Part shown: one piece after another, positions 1 to 9,775 of the stretch | Layout: each line of letters begins with the position of its first letter | Position numbering within the stretch: position 1 is the first letter of the stretch | From: Angomonas deanei | Taxonomy: Eukaryota > Euglenozoa > Kinetoplastea > Trypanosomatida > Trypanosomatidae | Length of the DNA: 64,000 nt | Assembly (NCBI GenBank): GCA_903995115.1 | Contig: LR877155.1 | Span: forward strand, 2,501-66,500 | Reading direction: 5' to 3' | The notes under the pieces: generated by a model | Seen by the model: only the letters and a program-made list of their open reading frames with translations | Database searches by the model: none | What the model was told of the DNA's origin: nothing | Made by a program: the position numbers and the translations under genes

Positions 1-279
1 TTAAATAGTCACACATATATACCATTACAATTCTCACTCGGAATGTAGAATCACCAATAGACACTATAACCTATAAAAACCTAACGCACGTTAATTCAAG
101 AAACTTAAAATGCTTCACATAAAGTGGCGCACAGTCACTTCCCTACAGGAGTGCGACGCGCACGTTTTGGTCCTAGTTACACTTTTCCACATAACCATTT
201 ACTTTTAAAACGTAGCTGTTGGTAAACCGATCCCTTCAAACAATATCCTACTAACACTACTAAGATCCGACAACGTTAC
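1..279. other. Left-edge flank without a gene
   Basis: AT-rich sequence downstream of the first leucine-rich-repeat gene on the coding strand. It should contain that gene's 3' UTR and polyadenylation site. I see no reading frame, RNA gene or repeat that I can name. Confidence 0.5.
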
Positions 280-1785
280 TTAAGTACACAAAACGTTTTT
301 TAGCCCCGGGCATTCGTCTAGGACGTTACTACACCAAACACAAGTACCTCTGGCATTCACACTTTTTAGTTTTGGAAGCCCATACAGTCCTTTCACAGAC
401 CTTAGTTCCCGGCATTTTGACACATCCACTTCCTCCAGTGCCATGCAACCGGCTAGATCGTCCAAGTCTTTGATCCCCGTTTGACTAGCGTCGACCTTTC
501 TGAGCTTTGGTAACCCCGATAATCCCTCCAGGGAAGTCAATTCTCGGCAACAACTTACGTGCACCGTCTGCAGTGACACGCACCCGGTTAGCGCGCGAAC
601 ACTAGTAATCTTTGTACACCGGGCAGATACTTCCACCAAGTTTTTTAACTCCGACAAGCCCTCCAGGGAGGCCAGTTCATCGCAGCCGCTTACATCTACT
701 GCTCGAAGCGAAATGCATTCAGCTAAATCAAGAACATGGGTAATCTTCGTCCGATAAGCACTAACAAATAACAACTTTTGCAACCCCGAAAGGACATCAA
801 GAGAAGTTAAATTATCGCAGTATTCTACATCAACCACCTCCAGGGCCACGCAACCACTTAAACCAACAATATTCTCAACTCCACTCTCCTCCGCCGTCAC
901 ATAGGTGAGGCTTTCCAAACCTGAGAGTCCGTCAAGCGATCTTAGATGTTTACAGTTGCTTACATCTAGTGCCTTCAGTGCCACACAGGCACTTAGGCCA
1001 AGAATATTAGTGACTCCACTTTTGACCGCTTCCACTCGAATGAGATTTCGAAACCCCGACAGTCCGTCGAGTGAGTTTAAGTGTTCACAATCGCTCACAT
1101 AGAGTGTCTCCAGATTGTCACAGTTCTTTAGAAACTCGACGGTTGTAATATTAAGGCCTCTCACATCTACAACTTTTAGACTGCGAAGGCTCCCTAACGC
1201 TTCCAAACCAGTTGATCCCTTGCAATAAGGAATGTAGAAATGTGTCAGGTTCTTGCAACTTCCAAGAGGAGCAAGATTAAAGTCGCCATGGCAACCTGTC
1301 ATTTTCACCGATCTCAGCCCTTCAAGTCTTTCCAATGATTGTAAAGACGCTGACCAGGAATCGACTAGACAAATACTCTCCGTCCGAAGTAGGAGAACTG
1401 AAAACGGCAGAAGCGATTTGCGATCTTTAATATCCAAGTGAAACGTATGCTGTACGTGGTGAATGGACAGTTTTTGGGAGAACTGCTCCAAAATGAAAAT
1501 GTCGTCCAACACCCTCTCACCACCGAACCGCAGGCAAACATGTAGCGGATACTCTCTCTGCCTCACCAGCCACCACCGGGAACAGCGCAACTTTTCGGAA
1601 ACGACTGAACGCGAGTTTGATTCCCGTCGGGTTCCATAATCTCCACTGGTGATTTTCCACCCAAGTACGCCCTTTTTGTGGCGTTCCCCGCACTCTCTTG
1701 CGTGAGAATTGGCACCGACGAGAGCAAGCGGTGGAGACTCACCGAAATAGTCCATGTAGTCAGACATATTTTGGAATGGAAGCAT
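280..1785 (-). CDS. Leucine-rich-repeat protein, subfamily A
   Basis: About 501 residues. An N-terminal region of roughly 130 residues is shared with the paralogues in this window. It is followed by leucine-rich repeats in which two unit types alternate, with cores like VDVSNCKHLRSLDGLSGL and a second unit ending in a conserved Cys (LSACVALKALDVSNC). Such repeats normally build a curved protein-binding surface; the partner is unknown. I see no signal peptide or membrane anchor, so it is probably intracellular. The frame is open further upstream but only through a pyrimidine tract. The chosen start (MLPFQN) aligns without gaps with the start of the other intact copy (MLRCNE) and with an ATG in the degraded copy at 5945-6821. 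The family is expanded locally, as is common for LRR genes near trypanosome strand ends. Function unknown. Confidence 0.8.
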   Translation of the reverse strand: MLPFQNMSDYMDYFGESPPLALVGANSHARECGERHKKGVLGWKITSGDYGTRRESNSRSVVSEKLRCSRWWLVRQREYPLHVCLRFGGERVLDDIFILEQFSQKLSIHHVQHTFHLDIKDRKSLLPFSVLLLRTESICLVDSWSASLQSLERLEGLRSVKMTGCHGDFNLAPLGSCKNLTHFYIPYCKGSTGLEALGSLRSLKVVDVRGLNITTVEFLKNCDNLETLYVSDCEHLNSLDGLSGFRNLIRVEAVKSGVTNILGLSACVALKALDVSNCKHLRSLDGLSGLESLTYVTAEESGVENIVGLSGCVALEVVDVEYCDNLTSLDVLSGLQKLLFVSAYRTKITHVLDLAECISLRAVDVSGCDELASLEGLSELKNLVEVSARCTKITSVRALTGCVSLQTVHVSCCRELTSLEGLSGLPKLRKVDASQTGIKDLDDLAGCMALEEVDVSKCRELRSVKGLYGLPKLKSVNARGTCVWCSNVLDECPGLKNVLCT

Positions 1786-2440
1786 AATTAACGAAAAAGA
1801 AAAATAGAGGAAAACAAACACTACTAAACGTGGAGAAGAAGGGCAGGACATATTTAACTTATACACTATATGCAACTTACACTATTGTTTCTCTGTTCAC
1901 GCAATAAAATAAACAGCACACCAAAGAAGGCAATGGAAGAGATCACCCTTAGTTGCAATTCCAATTGTCATCCTCATCCTGTGACGCACTACCAACCCAC
2001 TGCAGATAATACAGATATAAAGGTGACTAAAAGAAATTTTAAACAAGCAGTATCAAATATTCGTTATTCTCAACTATGCTTGACCCAAGTGAACGGCAGT
2101 TCTCTGAGAGCCTAATTTGAGACGATTCTCAACCTTGGCCAAAATTCACCTTTTCCACATTCAGGTACCCAACAAAGCAATGAGTATTCTTGAACAGGAG
2201 AGGTCGTCGATGGATATTTATCTCCCGTAGTATCTTCCGTCAAACGATTAAAAAATGAAGGTCACTTGCATAAACGTCTTCTAGCACGACCCCTCTTCGA
2301 CCTTTGAATCACCCATACTACCTCTGCCGACAGCATGTCTCAAACCCGTGACGTAATTGCATTGGTCAGGTCGTATCCGCGCTAATGGCGCCACCATAAC
2401 TGCACCACTCCACACGTTTCCTCTGTCCAAGGTGTTTAAG
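1786..2440. other. Spacer between LRR genes, no gene seen
   Basis: About 650 bases between LRR gene A and the LRR remnant. The part nearest the gene carries a T-rich coding-strand tract (plus-strand 1787-1820) that suits a splice-acceptor region. Short open frames exist on both strands but none has recognisable composition or homology. Confidence 0.4.
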
Positions 2441-2830
2441 TGCCCTAAAAGAAGCTAAGCTTACCTTTTCTACGATAAATTCCGGTGTTTCTATTAAAGC
2501 GCAGCACGCGATGGAATATAATCACATTACAGACGTTACGCTTCTGAGTTTCTTCCTTCTTCGTGAAAACAAGTTGTTGCGAACCAGGAACACCACTGTC
2601 CATGGCATCCACCCCCTTCCAGGCTGGTGAGTAAAATAAGATTCCTACAGTAGAGTATGTCTTTCTAATCTCCCCCGCATACCCAGTTAAATCCCCTGTC
2701 ATAAGCACCCAAATACTTCACGGGGCTGACGGCGGCAAAGGAAAGAGGCACACCGCCACAGAGATGCGCGTCGTACCCATATAATTCGTTACATCGAAGC
2801 GATTTTTGTTTTTTTAAGGAGATTATGCTA
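2441..2830 (-). pseudogene. Remnant of LRR protein, subfamily B
   Basis: On the minus strand, from about 2815 down to 2705, the sequence translates to a peptide nearly matching the N terminus of the intact subfamily B gene (LRCNELYGYDAH then PLSFAAVSP, against LRCNELYEYGAY and PLAFAAVSP). DNA similarity continues about 150 bases upstream of the start position. The start codon is ATC followed by an extra base instead of ATG, and similarity fades after about 50 codons with no leucine-rich repeats left. An 87-codon open frame (2445-2708) that begins inside the remnant has no repeat pattern I trust. It is a decayed, truncated host gene copy; the left boundary is approximate. Confidence 0.6.
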
Positions 2831-3081
2831 ACTGTTTATATAACAAAGCAACAACCACTCTGCTAGAAGAAAAAGGAGGCGTTCGGAGGGCCTGATTTGC
2901 CTTTACCATGCATACGCTAATCTAGTTCAGGAAAAAAAAAAGATTATCAATAAAACAAAAACAATTACAACTTTCCCAAGTACGCAATAGAAGGGGGTGT
3001 ACTGTGTCACACTCGTGTTATTCCATCTACCCGGAATAAAAAAGAAAAATGAGAGAAATTGTGTGTCTGCCGTGTCCCCCG

Positions 3082-4515
3082 CTAATCGTAATGCACCTTC
3101 ACATCACCCCTCTTCAACAGTACATCCACCGATTGAAGTTGGGAGCAATCCCATACTTCGACGTACCGAAGAGCGGGGCACTGGGCGATGGCAGAAACGT
3201 CGGTGATACCGCTTCCGTTTGCATATACCTCTTCAAGATTTAGCAGCCCACCTAGCCCATCCAGAGAGCGGAGAAGGCGGCAGGAGCTGACATCCACCCT
3301 TCGAAGGGAGACACATGTGTTTACCGAATGAATGCTCGTTATGGGGCAGTTCGAAATACCGATATCTTTCAAACTAGGAAGTCCTTTGAAATCATCGAGG
3401 GATGTCAGGTTCCAGCAGGAGTAAACGCGAAGCTCCTCGAGCGCCTCACAGGTGTGGAGTGCATCCAGGTTTGTAATATCGCATCTGTCAATTGTGAGCC
3501 TCCTCAAACGCGGAAGCAGTCTCTCAAGACTGGTCCAGTCAACTGCACCAGAAATTCGTAGAGTCTCCAAAGCTGTGCAGGTATGAAGTACGTCAATATC
3601 GCCAACGTTGTCTCCATTGACCTCCACCTCCTTCAGACATTTTAGTCCTTCAAGCGGTCGGAGAGAGGTTGCATGGGAAGAGCAGCTAACAACACGCTCC
3701 AGTGAAGGGCACGTACGGAGTGCATCCAGGCTGGAGACAGGGCAGTCCCATACAGTCACGCTCTTCAAGTGATGAAGTCCTTGCAGCCCGTCAAGTGATG
3801 TCAGGGAAGAGCAAGAGTCACAAGTAACACTCTCCAGTGAAGGGCACGTACGGAGCGCATCCAGGGTGGCGACGGGGCAGCTCCACACATCCACGCTTTT
3901 CAAATATTGAAGCTCTCGTAACGCGTCAAGTGACGTCAAGCCACCGCAAGAGGAAAAGGTAACACCCTTCAACAGGGCCAATGAGTTAATAGCGCTGACG
4001 TCTTTCATACCACAATCGTAACATTTCACGCGTTTTAGATACCGCAGTCCGTCCAAACCCTGTAAAGAGGTCAAATCACTGCATCTACGGAGAATAACTT
4101 CTTCTGCTTGTGAAAGCAGCGTGCCAAAAGGTTCGAGTGTGTGGATCCCATTTAGCGTCACGCAAAAGACGAATTGCACCCCTTGCCTCTCCAGACGAAC
4201 AGAGAATCCCTCCAGTAAAGTGACTGTGTTCTGAGAGTTTTTGTCATCCGTTAGTTCCACAGATACTTTCAGGGGCACCACAGGAGAACGCGTCAGCCAC
4301 CACTCTACCGACTCCAATTGCTCCGCACATTCCTCATTTCGGATAGAAAACGAGCGGCACGCCTCGTCGTCAACCGTATGCGTCACACACCCGAACGTTC
4401 CGCGCTCACAGGACTCCGCTCTTTCTCTAGCAAAGGGGCTGACGGCGGCAAAGGCAAGAGGTGTGCCATACTCGAAATACGCACCGTACTCATACAACTC
4501 GTTACATCGAAGCAT
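3082..4515 (-). CDS. Leucine-rich-repeat protein, subfamily B
   Basis: About 477 residues. The N-terminal domain is related to that of subfamily A. It is followed by Cys-containing leucine-rich repeats (for example LTSLDGLQGLHHLKSVTVWD) that run to the C terminus. Neighbouring repeats around 3690-3960 are very similar at DNA level (the segment encoding LDALRTCPSLE occurs more than once), which suggests recent internal duplication. No signal peptide or membrane segment. An ATG lies 60 bases upstream in frame, but between the two sits a T-rich tract ending in AG (coding strand, around 4535-4560), so the second Met (MLRCNE) is the better start. It also matches the homologous position in subfamily A. 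Function unknown; expected to be a protein-interaction scaffold. Confidence 0.8.
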   Translation of the reverse strand: MLRCNELYEYGAYFEYGTPLAFAAVSPFARERAESCERGTFGCVTHTVDDEACRSFSIRNEECAEQLESVEWWLTRSPVVPLKVSVELTDDKNSQNTVTLLEGFSVRLERQGVQFVFCVTLNGIHTLEPFGTLLSQAEEVILRRCSDLTSLQGLDGLRYLKRVKCYDCGMKDVSAINSLALLKGVTFSSCGGLTSLDALRELQYLKSVDVWSCPVATLDALRTCPSLESVTCDSCSSLTSLDGLQGLHHLKSVTVWDCPVSSLDALRTCPSLERVVSCSSHATSLRPLEGLKCLKEVEVNGDNVGDIDVLHTCTALETLRISGAVDWTSLERLLPRLRRLTIDRCDITNLDALHTCEALEELRVYSCWNLTSLDDFKGLPSLKDIGISNCPITSIHSVNTCVSLRRVDVSSCRLLRSLDGLGGLLNLEEVYANGSGITDVSAIAQCPALRYVEVWDCSQLQSVDVLLKRGDVKVHYD

Positions 4516-5944
4516 TTTGTGCAAAGGGATTATATCAACTGTTTTAAACAAAAGAAATAACTTTATTCTAGACATGGTGAGGGGTATGGAGGGAGAGATT
4601 ACCTTTTTAATGTGTCCGTTGTAAAAAAAAAAACAAATTTTATTACCAACAAAAAAAAAAAAGGATTTTACTTAGCCCACATGGGTATTTGGATAGAGGA
4701 GAGGAGGTACTGTCTAGCCCTCATTCTCTATCCTCTAGCGGGAATAAAAATGAAATTTGGCAAAGGTCGCCACAGAGTGATCCCTGGTTAAGTATGTAGT
4801 AAATAGAGTAACACTGAGGACAGAATCTGTGGAAATCAACCCTGTCAACTACTTCGTGTAGGAGGGTCGGACTGCGCCCCTGCTTCTTAGTGGCCCCGTC
4901 CATGCCTATGGGCTACCCGCATCATTACTCATGAGCACAAGGAGTGCGGTGTCGCATCCCAAGGTTCGCATATGTATGTCCGTTAACGGGATCCACTTAG
5001 GCGAGGAAGCGGCTGGATCGGACATCCTAGCACCACTAGCCTCCAGTACCGGTTCCATCCTTTTTTCAGTCTCCCAAAACATCTTTTAAACTGCTCGCCT
5101 ATAATCAGGGCACTTGGAAGTTCTTTCTGTCCAACTTTCACTTAAAATAGGGGTTCTTTTCAAAGGAGTTAACGGCGTCACTTTCAGATAAGTATTCACA
5201 TAGACGCCTATAAGCTCATTCTCGTTCGGCTTGACGGTCTTGCTGAACATCAAAAGTTTTTCGCTGATCGATATTGTTATCCCCTCTCAAGAGACAATGT
5301 GTAGATTAACTGCTCCAATATAGTGAAAATACAACAGAGGAAAAGATCTGAAAGGCACCTCCAGTGGCGTTCATCTCGAAAAGTGTCCCGCCGACAAGGC
5401 TGGCAGCGCCCACCTCCTACAGCGCCACTAAAACCGAAGTCGTCACACTCTTTCTGTCATCCCACATCCTTGGTCGTCTGGATAACGGTGATATCCGTAC
5501 TATCGTCAAGGGGCCGTACAGTGTACGCTTTAAACGACTTATCCCACACCAGGACCAAGGAGATTGGGAGTTGTCGACGTCACCTTAATGATCAACTTTG
5601 TTTTGGGATGGATGGCTTTTTTAGTATCCCTCCCACTCACAAAGGTGGAATCGATTCCCATCCGTGTGAAATACAAACGACACGCACGTTTCGTCCTACT
5701 AGATCTCCGCAATCACGACAGAACGTCGAGTGGGAGTAACGCTTCACATGTTCTTGCACCAAGTATGGCCAGAATAGCGTGGGTATGTAAAGGCGGAGTA
5801 CTGGTGATTTCCTATCCTTAGTACCACAATACTCTCACGTTCGGTACTAAAGAAAAATTAGTGTCCAAAGACAGATTTAAAAACTGGTAAACATCCTCTC
5901 TGTACAGACTGAACTGGAAGCCGCTCCCGGCCTCTTTAACACCT
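4516..5944. other. 1.4 kb with no recognisable gene
   Basis: Longest gene-poor stretch of the window. It contains two poly-A/poly-T tracts near 4625-4665 and several short open frames on both strands (the longest about 138 codons on the plus strand near 5323-5739), none with a convincing start context, domain or similarity to the LRR or P-loop families next door. The minus-strand translation of about 5300-5560 is broken by stops. It may be a decayed family member too diverged to name, or long 3' UTR and spacer. Confidence 0.4.
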
Positions 5945-6821
5945 CTAGCTTTGTAGTAATGAATGAACTGTCTCACCCGGGTTAACCCCGCTCCCTTTGA
6001 CCCTTACCTCCCTTAGGTTTGGCAGCCCAGAAAGGGCAATGATAGAAGCAAGATTCTCACAACAGCTTACGTCTACTACCTCGAGCGCCACACACCCAGA
6101 TAGATGTTCAATACTGTGTACTCCGCTCGAACTGGCGTCCACACGCTTCAGGTTTCGTAGCCCGGAGAGACCAGCAAGTGACGTAAAATTCTTACATCGC
6201 CGTACCGACACTCACTCCGCCAAGGTACAGTCCTTCAGGAAATCAAGGTTCGTGATAGCACGGTCTGCCAAAGATATCTCTTTCATATTCCGAAGCCCCC
6301 CAAGACCTCGAGCGGACTCACCCCGGGACAATCGATGACAGCTACTCTAGTCAATTTTGGACAGGTCAGCAGGGGATCAAGAGTAAAAGCACCACAACAA
6401 TATGACAATTGCACTGTTCTCAGCAGCTCGAGTCCTGCCAGTGCCTCTAGAGTGTTCAAGGCACACTCATTTAAAATAACCACTACCGACCGCTTTAACA
6501 GGACAGCGAAAGGGAGAAGAGATTCAACGTCCTCAATGTGCAAGTCAAATGTATGCTCAGCCTTACCGTCGGAAAGCCGTCGGGACAATTTTTCCCATTT
6601 GGGAATATCCTTCGGCGATTTGGTGCCACTGAACTCAACGACAATTTGCGACGGGTAATCACGCTGTCTCTCCACCCACCACTCACAGTTGTCAGAAGTA
6701 ATGTTACGGCCAAGTACACCTTTATTGTGGTCCTCTCCACACTCCTGACCGCCGTGAGAGCTAGAGGTGGAGACTCCCTAAAATAGTCCGTGTATTGCGA
6801 AATATTCTGTCATGGAAACAT
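5945..6821 (-). pseudogene. Degraded LRR protein, subfamily A
   Basis: A clear relative of the gene at 280-1785. Reading from 6821 down, the start region matches (ATG, then QNISQYTDYFRESPPLAL against QNMSDYMDYFGESPPLAL), followed by the N-terminal domain (WWVERQRDYPSQ, SLLPFAVLL) and a few leucine-rich repeats (FTSLAGLSGLRNLKRVDAS). It has a TGA at the fourth codon, a frame change within the first 30 codons, another near 6300 and a further in-frame stop near 6213, and it keeps only about two repeat pairs where the intact gene has many. At least four lesions, so it is not expressed as a full protein. This is a host gene copy, evidence of local duplication and loss in the LRR cluster. Confidence 0.8.
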
Positions 6822-7049
6822 AAATAACGAAAAAAAAAAACGCTAAATACTAAAGATACAACTAAAACAGGAGAGAGGACGATAAACATTTACTTAAAAA
6901 GCTTGAAAAAGTACGTACTTACGGCAGACAATCGTGGTACTTCGGTGTCAAAGGATACGCTAATCCGTACAGCCCCAATGACTTTTCTCTGAAAGTCAAA
7001 GAGGCAATACAGCAGCCATTAAAAATGAAATAAACAAAAAACAAAAAGC

Positions 7050-9272
7050 CTAGACAGAAATATCCGCAGACCTTTTAACGCCACCTCCGACAAACAGGAG
7101 CGCGGGGGGGTCACTCCATCCAAAACTCTGGAAAGAAAGTTTTTCGACCTGTTTTATCCATTTCTCCTTTGTATCCGCACAGTGTGGTTCAGTGAACATC
7201 AGCACAGGAACGGCAATGTTGCACGCCAACTCCTTCATCAACAGACGTGTTAGCAGTTTCCCGCGGAGCAGGGGCAGTGACTCCGCCACTGTACCAGACA
7301 CAGTCGTCGAGCGCTTCCTTTTCCGCTGGGACCTTTTGGATGCAAAATGCTCCACTTGCTCAACCAGCTTCGGTCCACTCATATCAAGTGATTGGACAAA
7401 AGCATCCACTTCGGGATTGTCACTGTTGGAGAACCCCATCTTTTCCAGAGCCGCTGGCACGTTCGTTTTTGCTGCCTCAGTGTCGCCCTCGCAATGAATG
7501 AGAAAAAGAATGTCACCGCTTTTCGCGATGATATCCACACATGGCGCCTTACGTCCATTCACAAGCACAAATGCTTGCCCGTTATCTTCGCCCCCGAGAG
7601 ACTCTGCCAGGGCACTCCAATACGAACCCAATGAACCACTTTCGGCCGTTTGATGGGGTGTGAACAATATTTCCCTGACACTCTTGTGGTTTAAAAGATT
7701 TGTGTAAGTACCCTTCACTTTTGTAGCACTGACGGAATTCAGGAACGTCGAAAGCTTTGCGTCGGACGATAGCACAATCGTCTTCCCATCTTCTCTCTTG
7801 AAGCAATTGGTGGAGTAGCCACTCATAAATAATGAAAAGACAGCGGCAGAAAACACCCCAAAGGGGTTATCGGTAATGGTTGTCATCCAAAGGCCCTGGC
7901 TACCATAGCCAGTAGCGGCCATGACCTGCTGAGCGGCGGAAACGGAAACTTCCACAGTCTGCCTGTCGCGATGCCACTGTGTCTTTGATCGAGTAAAAAG
8001 GCCCAATCGCAAAGGATTATGCGGAAACCCTGAAAACGGCATCTCGAGGTCGCTGTCTTCACAACAGAGAAAGGCGCGGATACCCTTCGCCACCATTTCC
8101 TTGGCTTCATCGGAGTCTAAATCCTTTCCCTTGTTGTACTGAGAGGAGACAAAACACACCAAAAATCCCGCCGCGGCATAGACGCTCTCCTGATCGCTGA
8201 GATTACAAAGTGCTTGCTCTTCTTCTTTCGTAAGACTATGACACATGGCAGCCGCAGCGCAGGCCACTGGTGAGTCATTTCTGTATAGGATTTGCAGTGC
8301 ATTTACCGCCGCCTTGGCACAGTATCTGTTTTGGATGATTTTCGCAAAACACTCATTTCTTGTGAAGGATAAAAACACGGTCCTTTTGTCCGAAGGGTAG
8401 GATTTATCCACCAGCCGTTCGTAGACCAAGGGAGATGGTTCCGTTTTCACGGGATTAAATGCACCTGGACTACCGCAGAAACTTCTGAAGATGGGTTCGG
8501 TCGCCGTACTCACGCAGATAAAACGATAATCCTTGGCAAAAGAATTATCGTCCTGAAAGTAGAGTGAAATGTAACCGTCGTCAGTCTCCGCGCGATTGAC
8601 GGCCCTGTAGACCCAGGGGCACGACGCCACCTCATCCAACACAATGAAGGCAATTCTAAACGGATGGTTAGAACCCAACCGACCCTGAAATTGAGTTGCC
8701 TTTTTAATAACCCTGCACAACCAGTCGTGGCACAGTACGCCTCGGAGGTGTCGTAGGTAACGTTTGTTACCAGGCGCGGCATCCCGAATGCACACTTCCA
8801 AAAAAGCATTGCATCGGTACGTATCGAACGCATCTCTGTACTCCTTCTTCTCTTCCCACATTTCTTTCATTGTTTCCATGGCCTGTTTCGTGTCGCTATC
8901 GCGTTTTTCAAGCTCCATATTCCAGTGATCGGTATTTTCACGGCTCACTTTTATATAAACCGTCAGAATGTCCTCGAACTCCAGTCCCTTTTTGGCACTC
9001 AAGCAAAATTCAGCACACTGGAGCGCCGCTCGCGTTTTACCAGAACCACTCTCGCCACCAATAGACAGCGTGTGCATCGTTCGCATATTTTTGCACTGGG
9101 TCCAGTCCCGTACTCCGCTACCATCGATGGTTGCATCAACAAAATACCTGGATTCTTTAAGTCGCTCAAACTCGGCTTCATCGTTTGTAATGAGACAAAA
9201 AGGATAATATTTGTTAATTTCACCCTTGCACATTCTCCTCACGTGCTCCACGAAATTGGTGCGTGTGCTCAT
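7050..9272 (-). CDS. P-loop RHS/Crinkler-like protein, short copy
   Basis: About 740 residues, paralogue of the gene at 9776-12511. A Walker A motif (GESGSGKT, about residues 73-80) and a Walker B motif (IVLDEV, about 210-215) mark a P-loop ATPase core. Near residue 580-595 is a segment (VDIIAKSGDILFLIHCE) whose Asp and following hydrophobic strand resemble the nuclease-like C-terminal domain of RHS and Crinkler-type proteins; that link is my inference. The C-terminal 70 residues (LLRGKLLTRLLMKE to FGWSDPPALLFVGG) are the best-conserved part between the two copies. The frame is open a little upstream but only to a GTG, so the ATG at 9272 is chosen; the copy therefore lacks about 170 basic N-terminal residues of its neighbour. 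Function unknown. Confidence 0.7.
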   Translation of the reverse strand: MSTRTNFVEHVRRMCKGEINKYYPFCLITNDEAEFERLKESRYFVDATIDGSGVRDWTQCKNMRTMHTLSIGGESGSGKTRAALQCAEFCLSAKKGLEFEDILTVYIKVSRENTDHWNMELEKRDSDTKQAMETMKEMWEEKKEYRDAFDTYRCNAFLEVCIRDAAPGNKRYLRHLRGVLCHDWLCRVIKKATQFQGRLGSNHPFRIAFIVLDEVASCPWVYRAVNRAETDDGYISLYFQDDNSFAKDYRFICVSTATEPIFRSFCGSPGAFNPVKTEPSPLVYERLVDKSYPSDKRTVFLSFTRNECFAKIIQNRYCAKAAVNALQILYRNDSPVACAAAAMCHSLTKEEEQALCNLSDQESVYAAAGFLVCFVSSQYNKGKDLDSDEAKEMVAKGIRAFLCCEDSDLEMPFSGFPHNPLRLGLFTRSKTQWHRDRQTVEVSVSAAQQVMAATGYGSQGLWMTTITDNPFGVFSAAVFSLFMSGYSTNCFKREDGKTIVLSSDAKLSTFLNSVSATKVKGTYTNLLNHKSVREILFTPHQTAESGSLGSYWSALAESLGGEDNGQAFVLVNGRKAPCVDIIAKSGDILFLIHCEGDTEAAKTNVPAALEKMGFSNSDNPEVDAFVQSLDMSGPKLVEQVEHFASKRSQRKRKRSTTVSGTVAESLPLLRGKLLTRLLMKELACNIAVPVLMFTEPHCADTKEKWIKQVEKLSFQSFGWSDPPALLFVGGGVKRSADISV

Positions 9273-9775
9273 CAGAAATAAAGAAGCGACTACGGCAAAG
9301 CGTCTTGTTGGTAACACGACAGATAGATAATATTTTAAAATATATAAAATAGCAAAGAAAAGGAAACTGCACGCGAGATCAAAAAGAAGAAGGGAGGAGA
9401 GGTGTCATTTTGTTGGAATTGCTACTGGTGCAAGAAGATAAAAGCACACGCAAAAACCATTCACAAATAAAGAGAGTATGTCAAACAGTGAAGCCAACAG
9501 ACAGGTTCAAAGGAAACGAGCGTGCCACAGAGGCCGGCGGCTGTCGTCCGTACAATCCATTAGGGAACCCCGCTTCACAGTAGAAAATGGGTCCGTGTAA
9601 ACCAGTCGAATCCTTCAAATGACACGAATCCTCTGTGCCGACTTTGTGTCCAATCTACGTGACGATTTTGGCAATTTCACAACAAGACACCCTCAGTGCA
9701 ACCGCAATGACTTTTCTCTGAAAGTCAAGCGCAATATACAGCAGATTTTAAAACAACAACAACAAAAAAAAAAAA
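9273..9775. other. Spacer between the two P-loop genes
   Basis: Holds the presumed 5' region of the short copy (coding-strand pyrimidine tract near plus 9383-9402 followed by AG at about 9370) and the 3' flank of the long copy. A stretch near 9706-9755 (ATGACTTTTCTCTGAAAGTC and what follows) recurs downstream of the short copy near 6978-7020, so the 3' flank was duplicated together with the gene. Confidence 0.5.

Noticed and set aside
2445-2708. 87-codon minus-strand frame as an independent gene
   Set aside because: It begins inside the LRR remnant in a different frame and shows no repeats or other support.
4721-4903. 60-codon minus-strand frame in the large gap
   Set aside because: Short, no similarity to anything I know, and surrounded by stops; not enough to call a gene.
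5323-5739. 138-codon plus-strand frame in the large gap
   Set aside because: Wrong strand for the unit, no domain, and overlapped by another open plus-strand frame of similar quality.
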